A stretch of DNA of 43,496 nt, taken from the NCBI GenBank assembly GCA_029550345.1, contig JAKPHK010000047.1:1-43496 (forward strand), in the 5' to 3' direction. Positions 1-9,973 of this stretch are shown here, one piece after another (the first letter of the stretch is position 1; each line of letters begins with the position of its first letter). The translations under genes and the position numbers were made by a program. The notes below the pieces were generated by a model. That model did not search any database and was not told where the DNA came from. It saw only the letters and a program-made list of their open reading frames with translations. The stretch comes from Pseudomonadota bacterium. Lineage in GTDB: Bacteria; Pseudomonadota; Alphaproteobacteria; Sphingomonadales; Sphingomonadaceae.

Positions 1-400
1 CCCTCCAGAGCGCCAAGCCCAACGAATTGAAATTTTTCAACATGTGAGCTGCCGCGCGCATATCGTTAAATCGTATTCTACCTTCGATTTTTAGAAACGG
101 GCGCGTTGGCTTTGTCTCGCCATTGCCGGTCACGACATCTATGCGCTCATCCGACACCAAACGTTCTTCGAATAGAGTATATGCGTGATCATCCAAAAAA
201 CTTGTCTCGGCGGACGCCGCTTGTCGTGAGAAGATGTCTGCCAAGATTTGACCGCTGTTGTAGGGTCCTTTCTGTTGCGTCTCCTCTCGCATCTCCTCTG
301 ATGAAGTACGCACGACGCGTTCTGTCAGTCCTTCAAAAAGCTGTGAGGACAATGATCTGAGTTTTTCACTATCTAGGTATATGAAATTTCTAATCGCCAA
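1..400 (-). CDS. DUF6414-like protein, partial (C-terminus beyond window)
   Basis: An open frame runs leftward from a TTG codon at 400-398 to the window edge: 133 residues, no stop. An in-frame TGA at 430-428 rules out a longer start. TTG at 400 is the only usual start near the beginning of the conserved-looking text, and GAGAAAG (416-410) lies 9 bases before it. The protein starts MAIRNFIYLDSEKL, then SLSSQLFEGLTE, a polar stretch, SGQILADIF, and YTLFEERLV. From memory this pattern resembles the uncharacterised DUF6414 family; I could not search to confirm it. No signal peptide or membrane helix is visible, so it is probably cytosolic. Its start overlaps the end of the 54-residue membrane protein gene by 11 bases, so the two are probably translationally coupled. 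Base composition is much more AT-rich than the chromosome to the right, suggesting acquired DNA. Function is unknown. Confidence 0.7.
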   Translation of the reverse strand, partial: MAIRNFIYLDSEKLRSLSSQLFEGLTERVVRTSSEEMREETQQKGPYNSGQILADIFSRQAASAETSFLDDHAYTLFEERLVSDERIDVVTGNGETKPTRPFLKIEGRIRFNDMRAAAHMLKNFNSLGLALWR

Positions 401-554
401 TTTTTTTATCTTTCTCAGATCTGTTTGTCATGAATTTATCGTAGTATCTTTGCCGAGTTCGTCGAGCGGACCATATTGAAACAGCTACACCCAGAACGGA
501 CGCAACAACCCCAAGCGCCACGCCAATGGCCTCCAAGGTGCCGAGGGTACTCAT
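390..554 (-). CDS. small single-helix membrane protein, 54 aa
   Basis: A short frame reads from ATG at 554-552 to TAG at 392-390. The ATG overlaps the TGA of the upstream gene as ATGA, and GCGAGG lies just in front of it. Residues about 5-28 (EAIGVALGVVASVLGVAVSI) form one hydrophobic helix. It is followed by a strongly basic, polar tail (SARRTRQRYYDKF, then a lysine-rich end), so the tail should face the cytoplasm. The downstream DUF6414-like gene starts inside its last codons. Its position between two coupled genes, the sensible hydrophobic pattern and the overlaps all argue that it is real. It could be a regulatory or anchoring subunit, or a toxin-like peptide; nothing in the sequence decides between these. 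Confidence 0.65.
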   Translation of the reverse strand: MSTLGTLEAIGVALGVVASVLGVAVSIWSARRTRQRYYDKFMTNRSEKDKKIGD

Positions 555-955
555 GCAGCCTCGCCCTCGAGAGAATCAGCTCGCCTGATCACGGCCCATG
601 ATAGCAATACGGAAACCACACCCATTATTGCGCTTATCACAAGAATATAATATGAATTGACTTCTCGCCCTTCAGATATCAATCCAAACAGGAATAAAGA
701 ATATATCATTAGAAAAAAAGTCGACGTGCCATTGTGAAGAGTTTTCCAAGCTCTGTCAGCACCATAAATACGATTTACCTCGTTGATGTTCGCACTGTGA
801 ATTACGAGTCCAAACACAACTAGGTCCACCGCTTCAATAGGTTCGATTTGATTATTTACCACTACCCATACGACAGCACGACAAATCACCGGGACCAATC
901 CCAGTAGGCATGTATAGAAGAGCCAAGTCATGGCACGGTCCGACATACCAACCAT
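551..955 (-). CDS. four-helix integral membrane protein of unknown function
   Basis: This 134-residue protein has four hydrophobic segments at about residues 8-33, 42-58, 76-95 and 100-122. It ends in a short acidic/basic tail (RRADSLEGEAA). I do not recognise the family. The start is uncertain: ATGs at 955, 946 and 931 are in frame and none has a strong ribosome binding site. It is the first gene of a three-gene minus-strand cassette; its TGA overlaps the ATG of the next gene. Codon use is notably A/T-richer than in uvrA, in keeping with horizontal acquisition. A small multi-helix protein beside a one-helix protein and a soluble protein resembles the layout of membrane-effector defence or toxin modules, but that is inference only. 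Confidence 0.7.
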   Translation of the reverse strand: MVGMSDRAMTWLFYTCLLGLVPVICRAVVWVVVNNQIEPIEAVDLVVFGLVIHSANINEVNRIYGADRAWKTLHNGTSTFFLMIYSLFLFGLISEGREVNSYYILVISAIMGVVSVLLSWAVIRRADSLEGEAA

Positions 956-1045
956 ATAGGCGCTTGTTTGCGGACCCGTCTACTCCACAGTGTCCCACGC
1001 ATGTTTCAGCGTCGGACGCGGCTTGCGCCCCGCAGATATATTAGT

Positions 1046-1081
1046 GGGGTTACGGTGACACTTGGGGTTACGGTGACACTT
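1046..1081. repeat. perfect tandem repeat, 2 x 18 bp
   Basis: The unit ggggttacggtgacactt occurs twice without a gap or mismatch (1046-1063 and 1064-1081). It is followed by ttacttaacccc. It lies in the 195-base gap between the AT-rich cassette and uvrA. Similar 'gtgtcaccgtaacccc' strings often sit beside REP-associated transposase (RAYT) remnants, from memory, so this may be a scar of a mobile element. No transposase gene is present here. Confidence 0.75.
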
Positions 1082-1123
1082 TACTTAACCCCCAAAACTC
1101 CAGCTCTGGCACCACCCTCGGAC

Positions 1124-1147
1124 GGGGACACGCAATAGCGTGTCCCC
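1124..1147 (-). terminator. 10-bp perfect hairpin just past uvrA
   Basis: Ggggacacgc and gcgtgtcccc pair perfectly around a four-base loop, beginning 3 bases after the uvrA stop codon. There is no T tract on the minus strand, so it is either a hairpin-only terminator or mRNA 3'-end stabiliser, or a REP-like palindrome. Confidence 0.5.
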
Positions 1148-1150
1148 GGA

Positions 1151-4042
<2,892 letters not shown>

Positions 4043-4052
4043 GGCGCCGTCT

Positions 4053-4067
4053 GTTCCACATCTGTTC
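4053..4067 (-). promoter_or_regulatory. LexA (SOS) box of alphaproteobacterial type
   Basis: GTTC-cacatct-GTTC (GAAC-N7-GAAC on the gene strand) exactly matches the alphaproteobacterial SOS box, a direct repeat of GTTC separated by 7 bases. It ends 10 bases before the uvrA start. LexA bound here would block transcription of uvrA. The divergent gene starting at 4167 is about 100 bases away and might share the site. Confidence 0.85.
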
Positions 4068-4166
4068 GGCGCACGCAAGAGGATCGGCAAAGTCGCGCTT
4101 GATAAGATCGCCCCTCCCGGTCTAGGCCACGCTCAGGTCTGCGCGCGCTACCAAACGGGATTTTCG

Positions 4167-5117
4167 ATGCGACGCTTTTTCGCAGTCCTTTCGCTGTGCC
4201 TTTCATTGATCCTGCCTACCGCTCCGGCCTCTGCGCAGGTGGTCGATCAGACCTTTGACAATGCCATCGCCTGTGCGCTGGTCTATCGCTATCTTGGCGA
4301 TCGCGGCCCGGCCTATGAGCAGCTGGTGGCGAAGACCGCGCAGATCGGCGGGCGCAGCGTTGCCGCGATCAGGGCCGAACTTGACGAGCGCGAGCCGCGC
4401 CTGGCCCAGGGCATTGCCGACGGAAAACTGGATGCGGATACCCTGTCCGGACTGGCAGCAAAGGCCTGTCCGAACTCGTTCGGCGTGGCCCCGGCCGCCC
4501 CCGCCGCCCGAATTGCCACAACTGGCGGTTCGTCCGGCCGCCCCGATCCCTATCAGTGCGCCGGGCTGTTCCGCTGGCTCGATGCAAAGTTCCCGAGCAA
4601 TACCTGGGGCACCACCTGGGCCGGCGACCAGATGGTTGAACGCGCCGCCGCCGCGCTGGGGCTTTCCACCGCTGCGCTGGACGGGCGGCTGGGCAGCTTC
4701 ACCCCCAGCACCGGGGTCGTCGCGACGCTGCTGGATAAGGCCGTGCAATGCCAGAATGCCTATGACACTCCGGTTCCTCCAGGCGCGGTGATTGCGGCCG
4801 CGAAATACGGTGATCGGCCAGGCGTGGATCGCGGCCGCAACCAGTATTGCCAGGCCCTGGCCAACGATTTCGACCGCAACTTTCCCGATATTGGCAGTGT
4901 CGAACGCGCCATCGCCTTCAATCCCCCATCGGGGATGGACCAGTCGAGCAAGACGCTGGAAAATCTGCAATATTACTTCAAGCGGATGGACGAGGCGCAA
5001 TGTCCCGTCGGTTTTACGCAGTCACGGGTGGATGCATTCAACGAACTGGCCGATCGCGCCACTGCGGCGATCAAGCAGGCGCAGACCCGGCTCGAGCGTG
5101 AAGGCAAGTGGTGGTAG
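4167..5117 (+). CDS. secreted protein of unknown function, three Cys-paired repeats
   Basis: The 316-residue protein begins with a clear signal peptide (MRRFFAVLSLCLSLIL..., cleavage near ASAQ at residue 24), so it is periplasmic or surface exposed. I chose the ATG at 4167 because it gives this signal peptide and has GGGA 6 bases upstream; the frame is open much further back. The mature part seems to be three related segments, each beginning with a cysteine in an aromatic helix (CALVYRYL, CAGLFRWL, CQALANDF) and ending with another cysteine: Cys36/101, Cys131/195 and Cys228/279. Three disulfides are therefore likely. I recognise no catalytic motif and no family. It is divergent from uvrA and co-directional with the next secreted protein 95 bases downstream. 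Confidence 0.8.
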   Translation: MRRFFAVLSLCLSLILPTAPASAQVVDQTFDNAIACALVYRYLGDRGPAYEQLVAKTAQIGGRSVAAIRAELDEREPRLAQGIADGKLDADTLSGLAAKACPNSFGVAPAAPAARIATTGGSSGRPDPYQCAGLFRWLDAKFPSNTWGTTWAGDQMVERAAAALGLSTAALDGRLGSFTPSTGVVATLLDKAVQCQNAYDTPVPPGAVIAAAKYGDRPGVDRGRNQYCQALANDFDRNFPDIGSVERAIAFNPPSGMDQSSKTLENLQYYFKRMDEAQCPVGFTQSRVDAFNELADRATAAIKQAQTRLEREGKWW

Positions 5118-5212
5118 GTTTGCCCCAGCTTGACGGGCAACGGTTGACAATGCGGTCGGCAATCCGGATTCAGGCGCAAAAGGTCGCTGAACGCCAATCG
5201 AGGAGAAGTGCC

Positions 5213-5557
5213 ATGAAGATCGTTAGCTTCGCGCTGGCCGCAATCGGCGCAATCGGCGCAATCGGCAGCCTGACCGTTGCGGCAGCCGCCCAGGCCCAAA
5301 GTGCGGCTCCGGCCGCGGCGACCACGCTTTCGCCGGAAGAACAGCGCGCGCAGGCCAATGCCGAACAGGCCAAGGCGGCCCAGGCCCAAAATGCCCAGAA
5401 CGCCGCCAACCAGCAGGCCTATCAGGCAGCGGTCCAGGCCCGTGAGGCGGAGATTGCCCGCCAGAAGGCCGAATACGATGCGGCGATGAAAAAGTGGGAA
5501 GCCGATGTCGCCGCCTGCAAGGCTGGCGACACCACAAAGTGCGCCGCACCGAACTAA
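5213..5557 (+). CDS. small secreted Ala/Gln-rich coiled-coil protein
   Basis: A 114-residue protein with a signal peptide (MKIVSFALAAIGAIGAIGSL..., cleavage near AQAQ) follows a strong AGGAG (5201-5205) and an ATG at 5213. The mature chain is rich in Ala, Gln and Glu in a heptad-like pattern (residues about 42-95, with EEQRAQANAEQ), suggesting a long coiled coil. It ends with a short loop holding two cysteines (Cys103 and Cys110) that may form a disulfide. No enzyme motif is seen. The hydrophobic core of the signal peptide is encoded by a 9-bp tandem repeat. It is probably a sphingomonad-specific envelope protein; the function is unknown. Confidence 0.75.
   Translation: MKIVSFALAAIGAIGAIGSLTVAAAAQAQSAAPAAATTLSPEEQRAQANAEQAKAAQAQNAQNAANQQAYQAAVQAREAEIARQKAEYDAAMKKWEADVAACKAGDTTKCAAPN
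5240..5266 (+). repeat. 3 x 9-bp tandem repeat inside a signal peptide
   Basis: Gcaatcggc occurs three times in a row and encodes Ala-Ile-Gly three times in the hydrophobic core of the signal peptide. Each copy gained or lost by slippage would change the core by three residues without shifting the frame. Confidence 0.85.
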
Positions 5558-5604
5558 CCCCCCTTCCACCAACGCCCGATCACCCTCGGCGAACGACATT
5601 GACT

Positions 5605-5641
5605 CCCCTGCCCCCCCGCGCGAGGCAGGGGCAGTCTTTTT
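5605..5641 (+). terminator. intrinsic terminator
   Basis: Cccctgcc (5605-5612) pairs with ggcagggg (5624-5631), followed by cagtcttttt. A GC stem plus a T run ends the transcript of the secreted coiled-coil protein gene before the M13 peptidase gene. Confidence 0.8.
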
Positions 5642-5695
5642 GCGCAGGTCCGCCGGGGGCGTGGGCCTGCACCCTTGCAACGGGAGTTTGCCCAG

Positions 5696-7720
5696 ATGAA
5701 ATCGCGTTTTCTTATCGCCAGTGCGGCCCTGGCCGTTCTAGCCGTGCCGCTGGCCGCGACCGGCCTTTCCGCCCAGGCAGTCGCCGCCGGCAAGGCCGCA
5801 ATCGGCGCCTGGGGGGTTGATCTTTCGGGCGGCGACGCCTCGGCCAAGCCCGGTGATGATTTCTTCGCCTATGCCTCGGGCAAGTGGGAAGAGCGGACCC
5901 AGATCCCGGCCGATCGCCCCTCTACCGGGACATTCTATGATCTGCGCGAAACCACCCAGGAACAGGTCAAGACGCTGATTACCGCCGCGCCGAAGAACAG
6001 CCAGGTCGGTGGGTTCTATGCCAGCTTCATGAACGAAGCGGCGCTGGAAAAGATCGGCATTGCCCCGCTCAAGCGCGATGTCGCTGCGGTCAATGCGATC
6101 AAGACCAAGGCCGAATTCTCGCGCTTCATGGGCGCAACCAATGGCCGCTTCGGCATTTCGGTGGTCGATTTTGGGGTCGGTTCGGATACCGCCAATCCTG
6201 AACTCAACGTGCTCTATGTCGGCCAGAGCGGGCTGGGCCTGCCCGAACGCGAATACTACTTCGCCGACCAGTTCAAGAAGCAGCGCGAAGCCTACAAGGC
6301 CTATATCGTGCGGACCATGACGGCGCTGGGCAATCCCGATCCCGCCAAGGCCGCCGACACCATCATCGGCTTTGAGACCGAGATCGCCTACAAGAGCTGG
6401 AAGATCGCCGAACGGCGCCAGATCGAAAAGCTCAACAACCCGATGAGCACCGCCGAACTGGCCGCCTATGCTCCGGGGATTGACTGGAACGCCTATTTCG
6501 CCGGAGCCAAGATTCCCGCGCAAAAGCGGCTGATCGTGGGCGAAAACACCGCGGTCAAGGCAATTGCCAAGCTCTATGGCGAAACGCCGCTTTCCACGCT
6601 CAAGCTGTGGCAGAGCTTCCACATCGCCAGCCAGGCGTCGCCCTACCTCAACAAGGCGATGGTCGATAGCCGCTTTGAATTCACCAAGAGCCTGTCGGGC
6701 GTGTCGGAAAACCGCCCGCGCTGGAAGCGCGGCGTCGATCTGGTCGGCGGTTCGCTGGGTGAACTGGTCGGCCAGGAATATGTCGCCAAGTATTTCCCGC
6801 CTTCGTCCAAGGCCAAGATGGAAACGCTGGTCGCCAACCTGAAGGTGGCGATGGCCGGGCGGATCAAGGGCAATGACTGGATGAGCCCCGAAACCAAGGC
6901 CGCCGCGCTCGAAAAGCTTGAAAAGATGGACGTGATGGTCGGCTATCCCGACACCTGGCGGTCCTACAAGGGGCTGACGATCGTGCCGGGCGACCTTTAC
7001 GGCAACGTCCAGCGCGCCGGGGCGTTCAACGCCGCCTATCAGATGGCCGATCTGGGCAAGCCGGTCGATCGCAAGAAGTGGGGCATGAACCCGCAGACGG
7101 TGAATGCCTATAACGGCGGGCTGGAAAACAAGATCGTCTTCCCGGCCGGGATCCTGCAGGCACCATTCTTTGATCCCAATGCCGACGATGCCGTCAACTA
7201 TGGCGCGATCGGCGCGGTCATCGGGCACGAGATCAGCCACGGCTTTGACGATCAGGGCCGCAAGATCGACGCCAAGGGCGCGGTGCGCGACTGGTGGACG
7301 CCCGAAGACGCCAAGCGGTTTGAGGAACAGGCCAAGATCTTTGGCGCGCAATATGCCGCCTATGAAGTGGTGCCGGGCGCCTTCATCAATCCCGACCTGA
7401 CCATGGGCGAAAACATCGCCGACCTGGCCGGGGTTTCGGTTGCGCTTGATGCCTATCACGCTTCGCTGGGCGGAAAGACCGCAGCGACGGTTGACGGGCT
7501 GACCGGCGATCAGCGCTTCTTCATGGCCTGGGCGCAGGTCTGGCGGGCCAAGGCGCGCGAAGATGCGCTGCGCAACCAGGTCGCCACCGATCCGCACAGC
7601 CCGGCCAAGTACCGCTCGTTCGTGCCGCTGCGCAACGTCCAGGGCTGGTACAATGCGTTCAACGTCCAGCCAGGCGACAAATTGTACATCGCGCCTGAAA
7701 AGCGCGCGAAGCTCTGGTAA
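5696..7720 (+). CDS. M13 family zinc metallopeptidase (neprilysin/PepO-like), secreted
   Basis: M13 peptidases are zinc endopeptidases that cut small peptides in a closed chamber. The 674-residue protein has a signal peptide (residues 1-27, cleavage near LSAQ), then the family opening (GVDLS...KPGDDFFAYASGKW). The zinc site is H511-E-I-S-H515, with the third ligand in E572-N-I-A-D576. The ATG at 5696 is preferred over one 7 codons earlier because CGGGAG lies 9 bases upstream and the signal peptide starts there. The family often ends with a Cys-x-x-Trp tail; here it ends KRAKLW without the cysteine, as is common in bacterial members. A second zinc peptidase gene follows in the same direction after a hairpin, suggesting joint peptide breakdown in the periplasm. 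Confidence 0.95.
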   Translation: MKSRFLIASAALAVLAVPLAATGLSAQAVAAGKAAIGAWGVDLSGGDASAKPGDDFFAYASGKWEERTQIPADRPSTGTFYDLRETTQEQVKTLITAAPKNSQVGGFYASFMNEAALEKIGIAPLKRDVAAVNAIKTKAEFSRFMGATNGRFGISVVDFGVGSDTANPELNVLYVGQSGLGLPEREYYFADQFKKQREAYKAYIVRTMTALGNPDPAKAADTIIGFETEIAYKSWKIAERRQIEKLNNPMSTAELAAYAPGIDWNAYFAGAKIPAQKRLIVGENTAVKAIAKLYGETPLSTLKLWQSFHIASQASPYLNKAMVDSRFEFTKSLSGVSENRPRWKRGVDLVGGSLGELVGQEYVAKYFPPSSKAKMETLVANLKVAMAGRIKGNDWMSPETKAAALEKLEKMDVMVGYPDTWRSYKGLTIVPGDLYGNVQRAGAFNAAYQMADLGKPVDRKKWGMNPQTVNAYNGGLENKIVFPAGILQAPFFDPNADDAVNYGAIGAVIGHEISHGFDDQGRKIDAKGAVRDWWTPEDAKRFEEQAKIFGAQYAAYEVVPGAFINPDLTMGENIADLAGVSVALDAYHASLGGKTAATVDGLTGDQRFFMAWAQVWRAKAREDALRNQVATDPHSPAKYRSFVPLRNVQGWYNAFNVQPGDKLYIAPEKRAKLW

Positions 7721-7741
7721 GACCAGTTCAGCCGATACTCA

Positions 7742-7765
7742 GGGGGCAGCGGCAACGCTGCCCCC
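7742..7765 (+). promoter_or_regulatory. 10-bp hairpin with GCAA tetraloop between the two peptidase genes
   Basis: Gggggcagcg and cgctgccccc pair perfectly around gcaa, a GNRA-type loop. It begins 21 bases after the M13 stop and ends 22 bases before the next ATG. There is no T run, so it may be a leaky terminator or an mRNA processing/stability element that sets the ratio of the two proteins. Confidence 0.6.
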
Positions 7766-7787
7766 GATGCCTTTGAAGGGACGCCCC

Positions 7788-9971
7788 ATGCGCAAGATTG
7801 CACTCGTTTCTCTCCCCGCCCTGGCCCTGGCCGGGTGCGCCGCCTATTCCGCCGAAACCCCGGCCACGCCCGTCGCCACGGCCGAACCGGTCGCCGTACC
7901 CTATGCCCCGGTAATCCCGAAGGGCACAGGGATCTTCGCCGAAGCATCCAGCCTGCCGTTCCAGGCGCCCGACTTCTCGAAGATCAAGGAAAGCGATTAC
8001 GAACCCGCGATCGAGCAGGGGATTGCGATCCAGCTCGCCGAAATGGACGCGATCGCCAACAACCCCGAAGCGCCGACTTTTGAAAACACCTTCCTGGCGA
8101 TGGAAAAGTCGGGCGCGATGCTGACCCGCGTCTATTACGTGTTTGGCGCGCTGACTTCGGCCAACACCAATGACAATCTGGATGCGATCGACACCCGCAC
8201 CGCCCCCAAGCTGGCGGCGATGCGCGATGCGATCGTGCTCAACCCCAAGCTGTTTGCGCGGGTCAAGACGATCTATGACGCCCGCCACAGCCTGGGCCTG
8301 GCACCCGATCAGATCCAGGTGGTTGAGCTGACCTATGACAACATGGCCCGCAACGGCGCACTGCTGTCTGATGGGCAGAAGGCGCAGCTTAAGGACATCA
8401 ACGGCCAGCTCTCCTCGCTCCAGACCGAATTCGGCCAGAAGCTGACCAAGGGCACCAAGGACGGCGCGCTGGTTGTGAACGGCAAGGCCGGTGTGGCCGG
8501 ACTGGGCGCGGGTGAGCTTGCCGCGACCGAAAAGGGCGCTGCGGACCGCGGACTGGCCAAGGGCAACTTCGTCATTTCGCTGCAGAACACCACCCAGCAG
8601 CCGCTGCTGGCATCGCTGAGCAATCGCACCACCCGCCAGGCCCTGTTCGAGCACAGCTGGAACCGCAGCGAACGCGGCGATGACAATGACACCCGCGGCC
8701 TGATCCTCAAGATCGCGGCCCTGCGCGCGCAGAAGGCCAAGCTGCTCGGGTTTGAAAGCTATGCCGCCTATTCGCTGTCCGACCAGATGGCGAAGACCCC
8801 GGAAAAGGCGATTTCGTTCCTTGAAAGCTTTGCCCCGGCGCTGGGCGCGGCCCAGGCCCGCGATGCCAAGGACCTGAACGCGCTGATCAAGAAGGAAGGC
8901 GGCAAGTTCACCGTCACCCCGGCCGATTGGGATCACTATGCCGAAAAGCTGCGCAAGCAGCGCTATGCACTCGACCAGAATGAGGTGAAGCCCTATCTTG
9001 AGATCACCAATGTGCTGGAAAACGGCGTGTTCTATGCCGCAAACCAGCTTTACGGGCTGACCTTCAAGAAGCGCACCGACATTCCGGTCTATCACCCGGA
9101 CGTGACGGTCTATACCGTCTATGACCAGGACGGCAGCGAACTGGCGCTGTTCTATTTCGACCCCTGGAAGCGCGACAACAAGTCGGGCGGGGCATGGATG
9201 TCGAACTTCGTCGATCAGAATGCACTGGCTGGAACCAAGCCAGTGGTGTTCAACGTCGAAAACTTCACCAAGCCCGCCCCCGGCCAGCCCGCACTGATCA
9301 CCTGGGACGATGCCAACACCATGTTCCATGAATTTGGCCATGCGCTGCACGGGATGCTGTCCAACCAGCGCTACCCCTCGATCTCGGGCACTAACACCGC
9401 GCGCGATTTCGTGGAGTTCCCCAGCCAGTTCATGGAAAACTTCATGACCGAGCCCAAGGTGCTGGCGAACTTCGCCAAGCACTACAAGACCGGCGCCCCG
9501 ATGCCGGCCGCGCTGGTCGCCAAGATCGAGAAGGCCAGCACCTTCAACCAGGGCTATGCCCTGGGCGAGGTGATCACCGCCGCGCTGCTCGACATGAAGT
9601 GGCACAGCCTGGGCGTTGACGGCGTGCCGGGTGACGTCAACAGCTTCGAAAATTCCGCGATGGCCTCGCTCGACGGCAAGGGGCTGCACACCGATCTGGT
9701 GCCGAGCCGTTATCGGACCAGCTATTTCCGCCACATCTGGGGCGGCGGCTATGCCGCGGGCTATTACGCCTACAGCTGGACCGAAATGCTCGATCACGAT
9801 GCCTATGCCTGGTTCAAGGAAAACGGCGGGATGACGCGCCAGAACGGCCAGCATTTCCGCGATACCGTGCTCTCAAAGGGCCACAGTCAGGACTATTCGG
9901 TGATGTACCGCAACTTCGCCGGACGTGATCCGCAGGTTGAACCGATGCTGAAGGCCCGCGGCCTGAAGTAG
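7788..9971 (+). CDS. dcp: M3 family peptidyl-dipeptidase (Dcp-like), lipoprotein
   Basis: Dcp-type M3 enzymes remove dipeptides from the C-terminus of peptides. The 727-residue product has the zinc motif H514-E-F-G-H518 with the third ligand Glu543 (FVEFPSQ), and the substrate-binding C-terminal region HIWGGGYAAGYYAY. The N-terminus MRKIALVSLPALALAGC is a lipobox with Cys17, so it should be a membrane-anchored lipoprotein; many Dcp proteins are soluble. I chose the ATG at 7788 because it gives the lipoprotein signal and has GAAGGG 7 bases upstream; the open frame extends further back only as a shadow of the M13 gene. It converges with the btuD gene, with 2 bases between stop codons. Confidence 0.93.
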   Translation: MRKIALVSLPALALAGCAAYSAETPATPVATAEPVAVPYAPVIPKGTGIFAEASSLPFQAPDFSKIKESDYEPAIEQGIAIQLAEMDAIANNPEAPTFENTFLAMEKSGAMLTRVYYVFGALTSANTNDNLDAIDTRTAPKLAAMRDAIVLNPKLFARVKTIYDARHSLGLAPDQIQVVELTYDNMARNGALLSDGQKAQLKDINGQLSSLQTEFGQKLTKGTKDGALVVNGKAGVAGLGAGELAATEKGAADRGLAKGNFVISLQNTTQQPLLASLSNRTTRQALFEHSWNRSERGDDNDTRGLILKIAALRAQKAKLLGFESYAAYSLSDQMAKTPEKAISFLESFAPALGAAQARDAKDLNALIKKEGGKFTVTPADWDHYAEKLRKQRYALDQNEVKPYLEITNVLENGVFYAANQLYGLTFKKRTDIPVYHPDVTVYTVYDQDGSELALFYFDPWKRDNKSGGAWMSNFVDQNALAGTKPVVFNVENFTKPAPGQPALITWDDANTMFHEFGHALHGMLSNQRYPSISGTNTARDFVEFPSQFMENFMTEPKVLANFAKHYKTGAPMPAALVAKIEKASTFNQGYALGEVITAALLDMKWHSLGVDGVPGDVNSFENSAMASLDGKGLHTDLVPSRYRTSYFRHIWGGGYAAGYYAYSWTEMLDHDAYAWFKENGGMTRQNGQHFRDTVLSKGHSQDYSVMYRNFAGRDPQVEPMLKARGLK

Positions 9972-9973
9972 GC

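Noticed and set aside
106..360. 84-codon plus-strand frame at the left edge
   Set aside because: It lies opposite the DUF6414-like gene, whose frame has protein-like text; this one is Arg/Cys-rich with no recognisable pattern.
5738..7597. 619-codon frame antisense to the M13 peptidase
   Set aside because: Long open antisense frames are expected opposite GC-rich codons; composition is Gly/Asp/Arg/Leu-rich with no domain.
7728..9854. 708-codon frame antisense to the M3 peptidase
   Set aside because: Shadow of the real gene; low-complexity Gly/Val/Arg text, no motifs, no ribosome binding site.
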